This document shows, piece by piece, positions 55,901 to 64,000 of a DNA stretch of 64,000 nt. This DNA is from an uncultured Alteromonadaceae bacterium (GTDB lineage Bacteria; Pseudomonadota; Gammaproteobacteria; Enterobacterales; Alteromonadaceae): contig CANNDC010000007.1 of the NCBI GenBank assembly GCA_947503265.1, forward strand, positions 62,001 through 126,000, read 5' to 3'. The stretch's first letter is position 1, and the number at the start of each line of letters is the position of its first letter. The translations under genes and the position numbers were made by a program. Under the pieces are notes generated by a model. That model searched no databases, was not told the DNA's origin, and was given only the letters and a program-made list of their open reading frames with translations.

Positions 55901-56050
55901 TTTATTAAGCAGATGATGTCGCCACTTATTATTGATGAGTTTGAAGACAAACAAGGTATCGACTTAGAAATAGAATCTGTCGATTTGATCAACCAGCTTA
56001 TCGTCAAAGAATACATGAATGAATATCAGGGGATCTCGGCTTACAGATAG
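52964..56050 (+). CDS. hsdR: Type I restriction enzyme, R subunit
   Basis: 1028 aa, close to the length of EcoR124-type HsdR. An N-terminal PD-(D/E)xK nuclease is visible around residues 122-145 (FRPDIILLINGMPLVFIEVKRPN). Helicase motifs follow: Walker A (TQGSGKT, about 317-323), DEVHRSY (about 427-433), GLTGTPL and a C-terminal motif VI-like QTLTRVNRTYRN. A helical C-terminus contacts HsdM. It translocates DNA using ATP and cuts DNA lacking the cognate methylation. First gene of the operon. Confidence 0.95.
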   Translation: MKFNEDSRVKIPTILHLMRLGYQYLSLKDPSVTWDKSTNIFTDIFHQSIKKINPTVTDIDVKQCYDDVSLCSENEDLGKAFYEKLTDRSGTRLIDFENFSNNTLNVVTELPYKKDDEEFRPDIILLINGMPLVFIEVKRPNNKDGVLAEHKRIQTRFENTKFRKFVNLTQLMIFSNNMEYDDSSAMPMEGAFYATTSYQKPSFNYFREEHQFDLSTLLGNVNDADETFILKDNNLLSIKQSPEFAKNKNPDTPTNRICTSLLQSDRLAFVLEYALAYVKGRKGLQKHVMRYPQMFATKAIEAKLDESVKKGIIWHTQGSGKTALAYYNVKYLANYFQQKGVIAKFYFIVDRIDLLIQASREFKARGLKVHNIDTREAFAKDIKQTTAIHNASGQAEITVVNIQKFKDDPSVIRSTGYNVNIQRVFFLDEVHRSYNPKGSFLANLEQADRDSIKIGLTGTPLLGEEYDSKSLFGGYIHKYYYNASIKDGYTLRLIREDIETSYKLNLQKTLEQIEILKGNADKKVVYAHEKFVEPMLDYIVKDFEQARIAMNDNSIGGMVVCDSSDQAKMMYKIFQHKYAKPHTKPEQVLLAAEPTASYTAHKKLNSEVNTAAVILHDVGTKQERKDLVEDFKAGNIDFLFVFNMLLTGFDTPRLKKLYIGRVIKAHNLLQTLTRVNRTYRNFSYGYVVDFADIESEFEKTNQDYFKELESELGDEIEHFSNLFKSQQEIEQEIYAIKDVLLHFDTQNAEVFTDQISQINSRGEMLKLTHALNNAKSLYNLIRLSGDYEMLEKLDFQMLTVLSREANNRLALINTKGVLENNVDTTNLLNVALEDVIFAFIKIKEEELVLADALKSILQKTREGLGGNFDPRDPEFVSLKDELERLFKKKNLSEVSKEQMESNIRALNDIYDRAKELERKNQLLKAKYDNDEKYARLHKRLMEKDPLTDSESKLFEALKGLKAAVDIQIQQNAKMLDNENFIKQMMSPLIIDEFEDKQGIDLEIESVDLINQLIVKEYMNEYQGISAYR

Positions 56051-56086
56051 GCCCTTAAGCTAATTTACAAAAATTAAAGAAGTAAT

Positions 56087-57721
56087 ATGACCAAAACACA
56101 ACAGTTTGAACAGCAAACCAAAGAGCTGATAGATAACATCAAAAAAGTCTGCGCCAACTATGGTCTCGGCAACGACGGTAATGAGTTTAAGGTGATTACC
56201 CAAGTCTTCTTGTATAAGTTCTTAAACGACAAATACGTTTTTGAAATCAAGAAATTCGATAAGAAACTCGCCGAAGCAGATAACTGGGAGGAGGTTTTTA
56301 GTACCTATACTGATAAAGAGATTGCCAAGCTCAACATGCGCTTGAAGCCTAGTGTGGCCCGCATACGCGCTGACCATTTCATTACTTCACTGTTCAACAA
56401 GCAAGATAAGCCCAATTTTGCGGGAATATTCGATACCACACTCACCGATATCGCCAAAGACAACAGTGAGATCTTTTCGGTATTAACCGAAGGTGGCGAA
56501 AAAATCGTCTTATTTGAAAACCTAAGCAAGTACGTTACTGATAACCGTGACCAGTTTTGTAAGGCTATTGTTAATAAGCTTACTGGATTTAGCTTCGAGA
56601 ATATTTTCAATGAGAAATTCGATTTCTATGCCACCATATTTGAGTACTTGATTAAGGACTACAACACCAACAGTGGTGGCAAATATGCCGAGTACTTCAC
56701 GCCCCATGCAGTGTCTAAAATCATGGCGCGGTGTTTGGTTCCGCAAGAAACCGTGGGTGAAGTAAACAATGCCACTTGTTACGACCCAAGTGCAGGCTCA
56801 GGCTCATTATTAATGAATCTTGCTCACCAGATTGGTGAGGATAAATGCACCATCTATTCGCAAGATATCTCACAAAAATCATCCAGCTTGTTGCGCTTAA
56901 ACTTAATTCTGAACGATCTTGTGCATTCAATCCACAATATCATTAAAGGTAACACCATACTCGACCCCTATCACAAGCGGCAAAATGGTGAACTAGAGCT
57001 GTTTGATTATATAGTAAGTAACCCCCCCTTCAAGCTCGACTTCTCAGATTTTAGCACTGATTTAGACACCAAAGAGAACCACGCACGATTCTTCGCAGGC
57101 ATACCTAAAGTGCCACCCAGCAAGAAGGAGTCGATGGCCATTTACTTGATGTTTTTACAGCACATCATTTTTTCGTTAAAAGAAAACGGCAAAGCAGCAG
57201 TAGTTGTACCGACAGGCTTTATTACTGCACAAAGTGGTATCGATAAGAAAATTCGCCAAAAGTTAATAGACGAAAATATGTTAGCTGGCGTGGTAAGCAT
57301 GCCATCAAACATCTTTGCCAATACAGGCACAAACGTTTCGATTCTGTTTATTGACAAAGCCAATAAAGGCGTTGTGGTGTTAATCGACGCATCTAACCTT
57401 GGTGAAATAGTCAAGGAAGGCAAGAATCAAAAAACAGTACTAAGCCATGCCGAAGAAGACCAGATCATTGATACCTTTAACGGCAAAGAAGTGGTGGATG
57501 ATTTTAGTGTAGTCGTGAGCTACAGCGATATTGCAGCTAAAAATTACTCACTCAGTGCAGGTCAGTACTTTGATGTGAAGATTGAATATGTGGATATCTC
57601 TCAGAGTGAGTTTGATAGCCAGATTGAAAACTATGGTAAAGCGTTATCAATGATGTTTGAACGCTCAAATAAACTAGAATCCTCAATATTAAAGAGTATG
57701 GAAAAATTAAAATATGATTAA
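56087..57721 (+). CDS. hsdM: Type I restriction-modification, DNA methyltransferase subunit
   Basis: 544 aa N6-adenine methyltransferase. The SAM motif DPSAGSGS is near residue 232 and the catalytic NPPF near 311-314, with the family's N-terminal helical domain (FLYKFLNDKYVFEIKKF) and GGKYAEYFTPHAV. Its 3' end overlaps hsdS by 8 nt. It modifies host sites together with HsdS; HsdR is added for restriction. Ribosome-binding site AAAGAAG before the ATG. Confidence 0.95.
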   Translation: MTKTQQFEQQTKELIDNIKKVCANYGLGNDGNEFKVITQVFLYKFLNDKYVFEIKKFDKKLAEADNWEEVFSTYTDKEIAKLNMRLKPSVARIRADHFITSLFNKQDKPNFAGIFDTTLTDIAKDNSEIFSVLTEGGEKIVLFENLSKYVTDNRDQFCKAIVNKLTGFSFENIFNEKFDFYATIFEYLIKDYNTNSGGKYAEYFTPHAVSKIMARCLVPQETVGEVNNATCYDPSAGSGSLLMNLAHQIGEDKCTIYSQDISQKSSSLLRLNLILNDLVHSIHNIIKGNTILDPYHKRQNGELELFDYIVSNPPFKLDFSDFSTDLDTKENHARFFAGIPKVPPSKKESMAIYLMFLQHIIFSLKENGKAAVVVPTGFITAQSGIDKKIRQKLIDENMLAGVVSMPSNIFANTGTNVSILFIDKANKGVVVLIDASNLGEIVKEGKNQKTVLSHAEEDQIIDTFNGKEVVDDFSVVVSYSDIAAKNYSLSAGQYFDVKIEYVDISQSEFDSQIENYGKALSMMFERSNKLESSILKSMEKLKYD

Positions 57722-58958
57722 TTTTTCTAACATTAAGATTGGCGAGATCGGTAAAATTGTCACTGGTAAAACACCTAAAACTAGCGTTGCTGAATACTAC
57801 GGAAGCGACTATATGTTTATCGGCCCTTCTGACCTGCATAAGCATTATATGATTCAGCATTCTGAGAAAATGATCTCAGAAAAAGGATTGTTAAGCATTA
57901 AGGGAAGTAAGATAGAGGGTACTAGTATCTTAGTTGGTTGTATCGGTTGGGATATGGGTAATGTTGCAATCACGCAAAGTAAGTGTGCAACAAACCAACA
58001 AATCAACTCGATAACAAATATTGATGAAAAATATAACCCTTTCTATATCTACTATTGGCTAAAAGGTAAAAAAGAATTCTTATATAAACAGGCGAGTGTT
58101 ACTCGTACTCCAATATTGAATAAAACATATTTTTCAGAAATAAATATACCAATCCCTGAAAAAGATCATCAGGATTCTGTTGCAAATGTTCTAAAAAGTA
58201 TCGATGAAAAAATAGAAATCAACAACAAGATCAATATCAAGCTAGAAGCCATGGCTAAGCTCATTTACGACTACTGGTTCGTGCAGTTCGACTTCCCAGA
58301 TGCCAACGGCAAGCCCTACAAATCCTCAGGCGGCAAGATGGTTTACAACGAAAAGCTTAAGCGTGAGATACCTGAAGGTTGGAGTAACAAAACATTATCT
58401 AATATAGCGAACATTACAATGGGTCAGTCTCCAAGCGGAAGCTCCCTGAATGAGGATGGATCAGGCACAATTTTCTACCAAGGCTCAACAGATTTCGGCT
58501 GGTTATTTCCTACCACACGAAAATACACAACTGAGCCTAACCGCATGGCAAGCAAAGGTGACATTTTGTTGAGCGTACGAGCACCTGTAGGTGACATGAA
58601 CATTGCTAATTCAGATTGCTGTATTGGCCGTGGGTTAGCCGCATTAAATAGCAAGTCTGGCTCTGAAGGCTTTTTGTTTTACGTAATGAAATACTTTAAA
58701 CAGATATTTGACCGCCGAAACTCTGAAGGCACAACATTTGGCTCAATTACGAAAAACGATTTGCATTCACTCACGCTTGCCTATCCGTCATCCGCTCTAT
58801 TGAGAAAGTACGATGATATCGTTACTAATTACAACAAAATGATATTTGAGCGGAGCCTTGAGAATAGAGAGCTGATAAACCTTCGAAGCTGGCTACTACC
58901 AATGTTAATGAATGGCCAAGTAACAGTACAAGAAAGTTCACCAAAAAATCAAAAATAG
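57714..58958 (+). CDS. hsdS: Type I restriction-modification, specificity subunit
   Basis: 414 aa. Two target-recognition domains (about 1-150 and 225-370), each followed by a helical conserved spacer. The central spacer ends in the repeated phrase MAKLIYDYWFVQFDFP (about 182-197), typical of HsdS, and the C-terminal spacer has NRELINLRSWLLPMLMNGQ. It decides the DNA sequence recognised, which cannot be read from the protein. It starts inside hsdM. Confidence 0.92.
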   Translation: MINFSNIKIGEIGKIVTGKTPKTSVAEYYGSDYMFIGPSDLHKHYMIQHSEKMISEKGLLSIKGSKIEGTSILVGCIGWDMGNVAITQSKCATNQQINSITNIDEKYNPFYIYYWLKGKKEFLYKQASVTRTPILNKTYFSEINIPIPEKDHQDSVANVLKSIDEKIEINNKINIKLEAMAKLIYDYWFVQFDFPDANGKPYKSSGGKMVYNEKLKREIPEGWSNKTLSNIANITMGQSPSGSSLNEDGSGTIFYQGSTDFGWLFPTTRKYTTEPNRMASKGDILLSVRAPVGDMNIANSDCCIGRGLAALNSKSGSEGFLFYVMKYFKQIFDRRNSEGTTFGSITKNDLHSLTLAYPSSALLRKYDDIVTNYNKMIFERSLENRELINLRSWLLPMLMNGQVTVQESSPKNQK

Positions 58959-58972
58959 CAAAAGGAATGACT

Positions 58973-59863
58973 ATGGCACGAAAAACGACGGTCAACTATA
59001 CGGCTTTTAATATTAGAACTCACCCTCATAGTCCTGATACTTACGTAAAGCTAATGAATAAAGCCTTCGAACTTAAAAGGCAGATAAAACTGCGAGGCGA
59101 CACGTTTGCTATTTTAAAGAAAATTAGCCCTTTGAAAGATGAGGCAGTAGACGGTATTACTGGAGAAATCGCTAAATTTACTCGAATTGAGTCTGGCAAA
59201 TGGTTTAACTTGAATGAGTTAAGAGCGGCTGAAGAAGATGAGACTAAACAAATTGTCATACCAGAGGCACTAAGACCAAACTTTACAGATTTTTATTTTG
59301 TTTTTTATCCCAAAAATCATTTTTTAGTCATTGAATGTAAAGATAAATTTGGCCAAATCAGCCCTAAATATTTGGAACTATTTTTCACTAAGCTTTTTGG
59401 TGATGAAGAAATTATAAAAGAGTTCAACAAAGTCGAGATAACATTAGTGCCAAGCACTGATCAATTAGAGTCGGTACTGTCTCTAACTCAAATCAATACA
59501 TTGGAGATTGTAATTAGAAGGCCCAATACAGATGGCTTAGAAGACCTGGAAGATGAGGTACTTGATAGATTAAACAACCAAAATGCTGAAGAAGAAGTCA
59601 TTACACTTAAAGCTCAGAAAGGGCTATCTATTGATGCTGACAATGAAACAAAAGGACTGAGTCATGTTGCCCAACTTAATGGCGTTGTTAAGACAACTGG
59701 ATTCGATGGCAATGGTAAAAGAGCGGTTAGGTCTACCCAACAACATCCGTTTGTTGAAAGTGGTCAATATGTATCGGGTGAAATATCAGCCATAGACTTT
59801 CTGATAACAATGGCCGATGGGATAATTGGTAAAATTCGCCGTATGGCACGGAGTCAAAGATAA
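58973..59863 (+). CDS. DUF4747-like protein linked to the restriction operon
   Basis: 296 aa from the ATG at 58973, chosen because AAAGGA lies 6 nt upstream; the ATG at 58967 abuts that site. The N-terminus ARKTTVNYTAFNIRTHPHSP and the phrase FTDFYFVFYPKNHFLVIECK resemble the DUF4747 family, whose function is not established. The segment around residues 60-130 is alpha/beta; the C-terminal 100 residues are charged, with a hydrophobic helix near the end (EISAIDFLITMADGIIGKI). It starts 14 nt after hsdS and ends 2 nt before the membrane-protein gene, so it is part of the same transcript. Confidence 0.75.
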   Translation: MARKTTVNYTAFNIRTHPHSPDTYVKLMNKAFELKRQIKLRGDTFAILKKISPLKDEAVDGITGEIAKFTRIESGKWFNLNELRAAEEDETKQIVIPEALRPNFTDFYFVFYPKNHFLVIECKDKFGQISPKYLELFFTKLFGDEEIIKEFNKVEITLVPSTDQLESVLSLTQINTLEIVIRRPNTDGLEDLEDEVLDRLNNQNAEEEVITLKAQKGLSIDADNETKGLSHVAQLNGVVKTTGFDGNGKRAVRSTQQHPFVESGQYVSGEISAIDFLITMADGIIGKIRRMARSQR

Positions 59864-59865
59864 TA

Positions 59866-60462
59866 ATGATAAAAAAAGAATATGTAGGCATTAAGAAATT
59901 ATTTCTGAGGTATTGGAAAAACTATGGTGGTGTCAAATCCATCTTAGCATCGCCGTACATGCATATTTCTTTGATAATAACCCTGCTTTCATACGGTATA
60001 TGGTTAGACAACACTTGGGTAGAAATACCAATCTCAGTTTTACCTAACGTAATTGGTTTTTCTCTTGGAGGCTATGCCATATGGCTGGCATTGGGAGATG
60101 ATAAGTTTCGTAGCAGTATATCTGGTAAGACAAAAACGGGAGATGACTCACCTTTTATGAAGGTTAACGCTGCCTTTATTCACTTCATAGTATTACAGAT
60201 CTTAGCCCTTCTCTTTGCCCTAATCTCAAAAGCAGAACCACTAAACAGCAGTCCGCTTGCGTTACAACATTGGTTTCTAGACCTCACTCCTTGGATGTTG
60301 GAATTTTATTTAGGGTTGACGTACATATCCAACTTTCTGGGTTATTTTGTTTTTACCTACGCCATCCTTTCAGCCTTGGCGGCAACAATGGCTATTTACC
60401 GAGTGGCAGGCTGGTTGGAGATTTATCATGCCAACCAAAAAACTGAGAAAAAAAAGCCTTAA
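59866..60462 (+). CDS. Four-helix membrane protein paired with the DUF4747-like gene
   Basis: 198 aa with four hydrophobic segments at about 31-45, 53-76, 102-122 and 145-175, and basic ends (KKEYVGIKKLFLRYWKN and NQKTEKKKP). I recognise no domain. It begins 2 nt after the DUF4747-like gene with only a weak ribosome-binding site, so it is probably translationally coupled. In defence operons such small multi-helix proteins often act as membrane effectors, which is inference here. Confidence 0.65.
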   Translation: MIKKEYVGIKKLFLRYWKNYGGVKSILASPYMHISLIITLLSYGIWLDNTWVEIPISVLPNVIGFSLGGYAIWLALGDDKFRSSISGKTKTGDDSPFMKVNAAFIHFIVLQILALLFALISKAEPLNSSPLALQHWFLDLTPWMLEFYLGLTYISNFLGYFVFTYAILSALAATMAIYRVAGWLEIYHANQKTEKKKP

Positions 60463-60527
60463 ATTCTTTTGTACCTAAAAATGCTGTTATCCAAAATACG
60501 TTTGAGAAAATTAACCTAACAGAAAGC

Positions 60528-60551
60528 AAAAACCCGCTAAAAAGCGGTTTT
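60528..60551 (+). terminator. Terminator of the restriction operon
   Basis: AAAACC(C)GCT pairs with AGCGGTTTT around a short A-rich loop, followed by TTTTT. It lies about 65 nt past the membrane-protein stop. Confidence 0.65.
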
Positions 60552-60744
60552 TACCTATCTAAGCTGACCTTCCAGTCGCAGACTTAATTACGCCGCACAG
60601 GTGTAAAGTATGTTCCAATTTTATCGAGCCAAAACAGTATTTAGAGACGACTTTGAGCTATTTCCCTATTTATTTAACTATACGGTTCAGGCTTAATGTG
60701 CGCTTTCATAATAGAAATGTCCTAGCTGTAAAATCACATATACA

Positions 60745-60780
60745 AATAAAAAAGGCGAGCCATCTCTGGCTCGCCTTTCT
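60745..60780 (-). terminator. gcvP terminator
   Basis: AAAGGCGAGCCA (60751-60762) pairs with TGGCTCGCCTTT (60767-60778), a 12-bp stem. On the minus strand it is followed by a run of six T, about 85 nt past the gcvP stop. Confidence 0.8.
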
Positions 60781-60792
60781 CATATCTAGCTA

Positions 60793-60850
60793 TTCACAAT
60801 CTTAATTACATTCACAAACTTAATTGTCGCGTTCACAATTTTAATTGCAG
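60793..60850. repeat. Three degenerate ~19-bp repeats downstream of gcvP
   Basis: Units TTCACAATCTTAATTACA (60793), TTCACAAACTTAATTGTC (60811) and TTCACAATTTTAATTGCA (60832) share TTCACAA and TTAATT at the same spacing. They sit between the gcvP stop and its terminator. Confidence 0.6.
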
Positions 60851-60863
60851 TTAGTCAACAAGA

Positions 60864-63761
60864 TCAATCTTCCCTATAACTATCCAAATCCGGACAACTA
60901 CAAATCAAGTTCCTGTCTCCATACACATCATCAATTCGATTCACGCTTGGCCAGAATTTGTTTCTTGCCACTGCGGGAACTGGGTAGGCTGCGGTTTGTC
61001 TGTCGTAGCCGCGTTGCCAGTCGCTGTCGCAGATGTCGTCTAGCGTATGAGGTGCGTTGTGAAGTGGGTTGTCAATGGCATCCCATTCGCCGCTTTCGAC
61101 TTTGCTGATTTCTTCACGAATGCTGATCATGGCTTCAATAAATCGATCTAATTCGACTTTCGCTTCTGATTCTGTGGGTTCAATCATCAATGTGCCAGCA
61201 ACTGGGAAGCTCATTGTTGGTGCGTGGAAACCATAGTCATTTAGTCGTTTGGCTACGTCTAATTCGGTAACACCCGACGCTTCTTTCAATGGGCGCAGGT
61301 CGATAATGCACTCGTGTGCTACGCGATTGTTTCTGCCTCGATAAAGGACTTCATAGTGTCCATCGAGTTTGTTTGCCACATAGTTGGCATTGAGCATAGC
61401 AACTTCAGTGGCTTTTTTAAGGCCTTCACTTCCCATCATTTTGATGTACATGTAACTGATAGGCAGAATTGATGCACTGCCCCAAGGTGCCGCAGACACA
61501 GCGCCATTGCCAGCAGTAGTATTGCCGGTATCGATCACTTTGTGATTGGGCAGGAAGGGTTCTAGGTGCGATTTAACGCCTATTGGTCCCATACCTGGGC
61601 CACCGCCACCGTGCGGAATACAGAAGGTTTTGTGCAGGTTCAAATGCGATACATCTGAGCCAATGAATCCCGGAGAGGTCACGCCCACTTGCGCATTCAA
61701 GTTGGCACCATCCATGTATACCTGCCCACCGAAGTTATGCACGATTTCGCAGATTTCGCGGATCGTTTCTTCGTAAACGCCGTGGGTACTTGGATAGGTG
61801 ATCATGGCGCAAGATAAGGTGTCAGACACTTCTTCAGCTTTCTTACGCAAATCAACTAGGTCAATGTTGCCGTTCTTATCACAGTTCACCACCACTACTT
61901 TTAGACTGGTCATTTGTGCAGAGGCAGGGTTGGTTCCATGAGCAGAGCTAGGGATCAAGCAAACATTTCGATGACCTTCACCGCGGCTTTCATGGTAGCG
62001 CTTAATCGCAATCAAGCCTGCATATTCGCCTTGAGCACCTGAGTTTGGTTGCATTGAAAGTGCGTCATATCCTGTGATATCGATTAACCACTCGCTCAAC
62101 TCGTCGAGCATTTGTTTGTAGCCTTGGGCTTGTTCAAGCGGCGCGAAAGGGTGTAATTTGCCAAATTCTGGCCAAGTTACAGGGATCATCTCGGCTGTTG
62201 CGTTGAGTTTCATGGTACAAGAGCCCAAGCTGATCATAGAGTGATTCAATGCTAAGTCTTTGTCTTCTAACGACTTGATATACCGCAGCATTTCCGTTTC
62301 TGACTGATAAGAATTGAACACTTCATGAGTCAATATCGCATCGGTTCTAAGTAAGTCTGGTGGCAGTGACGTAGAGCCTTGTGTGGTCACGTCGGCATCG
62401 AGCATATCGATATCGAAACCGTGGTCTTCACCACACAACACGTCAAGCAAGTTCATCACATCTTGACGTGTAGTGGTCTCATCAAACGAAATCCCCACTT
62501 CATCTTGCAAATCTGAGCGCAAGTTAAAGCCTGCTTTATTTGCCGCGTTAACCACGGCGTCTTTGTCGCTAACCAATACGGTCAAGGTATCGAACCAGGT
62601 TGCATGTTTAAGTGCGTAACCGTGACGAATTAAGGCAGTGGCGGCTATGTCGGCAAAGCGGTTGATTCTTTTTGCAATGGTTTTTAAGCCTTCTGGACCA
62701 TGATACACCGCATAGAAAGACGCCATATTTGCCAGTAGAACTTGAGCAGTACAGATGTTCGAGTTAGCTTTTTCACGACGAATATGCTGTTCACGGGTTT
62801 GCAACGCCATGCGCAGTGCCGGACGACCTCGCGTATCTTTTGACACGCCTATAATGCGCCCCGGAAGAGAGCGTTTAAATGCGTCACGAGTGGCAAAAAA
62901 CGCAGCATGTGGGCCTCCATAGCCCATAGGAACGCCAAATCTCTGCGCAGAACCTAACACCACGTCTGCGCCCATTTCGCCGGGTGCTTTTAGCAACACC
63001 AAGCTCATGATATCTGCCGATACTGCCACGATGGCTTTGTTTTCGTGTAGTTGCGTAATGATGTCGGTAAGGTCGTTTATCTCGCCTGTCGTATTGGGAT
63101 ATTGCAGTAGCGCGCCGAAGATATCGTGATTGTGCGCATCGGCCATATTGCCAACGATCACCTCAAAACCAAACATATCTCCACGAGTTTGAATGACGTC
63201 TAAGGTTTGCGGATGAACATCGTCTGCAACAAAGAAAGCATTGGCTTTACGGTTTTTTGAAACTCGCTTGGCTAGCCCCATTGCTTCGGCTGCGGCGGTG
63301 GCTTCATCTAACAGTGATGAAGAAGCCAATTCCATGCCAGTCAAATCTATTGTGACCTGCTGAAAATTAAGTAAGGCTTGCAATCGACCTTGGGCAATTT
63401 CTGGTTGATAGGGGGTGTAAGCCGTGTACCAACCCGGATTTTCCAACACGTTACGCAAGATCACATTGGGTGTGATTGTGTCACTGTAACCCATACCAAT
63501 CATTGAGCGTTTGACCTGATTTTTGCTGGCCACCGCTTTTAAATAGGTCAAGGCTTCGGTTTCAGACACGCTTTCCCCGACTTTCAAAGATTCAGTTAAC
63601 CTAATCTTTGAAGGAACGGTTTGTTTCATCAAATCATCAAGGGATTCTGCCCCAACAAATTCGAGCATCTCTGACATTTCAGCTTCACTAGGCCCGATGT
63701 GACGGCGCACAAAGTCTTGGTGTTGCTCAAGCTGCTCGAGGGAAATGGGGGTCTGAATCAT
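60864..63761 (-). CDS. gcvP: Glycine dehydrogenase (glycine cleavage system P protein)
   Basis: 965 aa, full length for the single-chain P protein. The PLP-binding Lys is 711 in [20 protein letters not shown]. Other conserved blocks are [36 protein letters not shown] near the N-terminus and [15 protein letters not shown] in the middle. It decarboxylates glycine and passes the aminomethyl group to the lipoyl arm of GcvH. It lies 83 bp downstream of gcvH on the same strand, the usual gcvT-gcvH-gcvP order. Confidence 0.97.
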   Translation of the reverse strand: MIQTPISLEQLEQHQDFVRRHIGPSEAEMSEMLEFVGAESLDDLMKQTVPSKIRLTESLKVGESVSETEALTYLKAVASKNQVKRSMIGMGYSDTITPNVILRNVLENPGWYTAYTPYQPEIAQGRLQALLNFQQVTIDLTGMELASSSLLDEATAAAEAMGLAKRVSKNRKANAFFVADDVHPQTLDVIQTRGDMFGFEVIVGNMADAHNHDIFGALLQYPNTTGEINDLTDIITQLHENKAIVAVSADIMSLVLLKAPGEMGADVVLGSAQRFGVPMGYGGPHAAFFATRDAFKRSLPGRIIGVSKDTRGRPALRMALQTREQHIRREKANSNICTAQVLLANMASFYAVYHGPEGLKTIAKRINRFADIAATALIRHGYALKHATWFDTLTVLVSDKDAVVNAANKAGFNLRSDLQDEVGISFDETTTRQDVMNLLDVLCGEDHGFDIDMLDADVTTQGSTSLPPDLLRTDAILTHEVFNSYQSETEMLRYIKSLEDKDLALNHSMISLGSCTMKLNATAEMIPVTWPEFGKLHPFAPLEQAQGYKQMLDELSEWLIDITGYDALSMQPNSGAQGEYAGLIAIKRYHESRGEGHRNVCLIPSSAHGTNPASAQMTSLKVVVVNCDKNGNIDLVDLRKKAEEVSDTLSCAMITYPSTHGVYEETIREICEIVHNFGGQVYMDGANLNAQVGVTSPGFIGSDVSHLNLHKTFCIPHGGGGPGMGPIGVKSHLEPFLPNHKVIDTGNTTAGNGAVSAAPWGSASILPISYMYIKMMGSEGLKKATEVAMLNANYVANKLDGHYEVLYRGRNNRVAHECIIDLRPLKEASGVTELDVAKRLNDYGFHAPTMSFPVAGTLMIEPTESEAKVELDRFIEAMISIREEISKVESGEWDAIDNPLHNAPHTLDDICDSDWQRGYDRQTAAYPVPAVARNKFWPSVNRIDDVYGDRNLICSCPDLDSYRED

Positions 63762-63844
63762 GTTAGCTACCTTTGGTTATTTGCAGCAGAGTGAATTCCG
63801 CACATTGGCAGAATTCGACTCCGTTAATAAGTAATTTTTAAATG

Positions 63845-64000
63845 TTAGTCTTCGTCGATATTTTCTTCGTAGGCTTCTGCATCGAGTAAGCTTTCCACTT
63901 CGCTGACATCTTCTGCTTTGATTCGGAACAACCAACCATCGCCATACACATCAGAGTTAACCAACTCAGGTGAGTCTTCCAAGTCTTCGTTAATCGCCAC
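63845..64000 (-). CDS. gcvH: Glycine cleavage system H protein, 3' end
   Basis: The visible 51 codons read [20 protein letters not shown], then [20 protein letters not shown] and end NIDED. This matches the C-terminal half of GcvH after the lipoyl lysine; the lipoylation motif itself lies off the window. GcvH carries the aminomethyl intermediate between GcvP and GcvT. Confidence 0.93.
   Translation of the reverse strand: MAINEDLEDSPELVNSDVYGDGWLFRIKAEDVSEVESLLDAEAYEENIDED

Larger units (their letters stand above)
60463..60863. other. Convergent intergenic region with terminators and repeats
   Basis: About 400 bp between the 3' end of the restriction operon and gcvP. It holds a terminator for each direction (60528-60551, 60745-60780) and a triplicated about 19-bp repeat (60793-60850). 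No further gene was seen. Confidence 0.5.

Noticed and set aside
63762..63844. Glycine riboswitch
   Set aside because: The 83-bp gcvH-gcvP gap is too short and shows no aptamer-like structure; any such element would lie upstream of gcvT, outside the window.
1..64000. CRISPR array, tRNA, rRNA, complete IS element, replication origin
   Set aside because: No regularly spaced long repeats, cloverleaf pattern, transposase or DnaA-box cluster was seen on either strand by eye; a dedicated search would be needed to exclude short ones.

Overview
The window looks like a chromosomal segment of a marine, heterotrophic gammaproteobacterium of the order Alteromonadales (Glaciecola/Paraglaciecola/Alteromonas-like). 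This is inferred from moderately AT-rich DNA, a glycine-cleavage gcvP/gcvH pair, TonB-dependent and sugar transport genes, PEP-CTERM proteins, CHASE-type and CadC-like regulators, and many secreted FG-GAP/VCBS proteins. No rRNA, tRNA, CRISPR array, complete insertion sequence or replication origin was seen.

Region 1 (1-11.5 kb) is extracytoplasmic. It holds a minus-strand pair encoding a large multi-domain, cysteine-rich secreted protein and a second secreted protein cut by the window edge, then a PEP-CTERM protein. A plus-strand two-gene operon follows: an FG-GAP/ASPIC-UnbV protein with a helical-repeat tail, and a membrane-anchored pentaheme cytochrome c. Region 2 (11.5-25.6 kb) is mixed: stress-type protein, SDR dehydrogenase, MscS channel plus nitroreductase, CreA, a second PEP-CTERM protein, a chemoreceptor divergent from an orphan sugar-binding protein, a CadC-like TPR regulator, an 8-TM protein, a TonB-dependent receptor and a cold-shock/DUF1294 protein.

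Region 3 (25.9-41 kb) looks like a carbohydrate-use neighbourhood. It has a lipoprotein joining a kelch propeller to a DUF5060/glycoside-hydrolase-like module, two FG-GAP lipoproteins, a GPH-type sugar symporter, an MFS sugar porter and an exported KatG. Region 4 (41-49.8 kb) has a TetR regulator divergent from a fatty-acid-hydroxylase/homocysteine-methyltransferase pair, a CHASE hybrid histidine kinase, and a tightly overlapping three-gene envelope operon of unknown role.

Region 5 (49.9-60.5 kb) is the accessory part. It has an orphan HigA/XRE-type antitoxin whose toxin survives only as a C-terminal remnant around a 19-bp operator-like palindrome, a double-glycine-leader (bacteriocin-like) peptide followed by a small membrane protein, a SASA/CE6-type esterase, and a full type I restriction-modification operon (hsdR-hsdM-hsdS). 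Coupled to that operon are a DUF4747-like protein and a 4-TM protein, the best candidate here for a poorly described defence module. Region 6 (60.7-64 kb) returns to core metabolism with gcvP and the 3' end of gcvH.

All family assignments come from reading motifs and overall architecture; no database search was possible.
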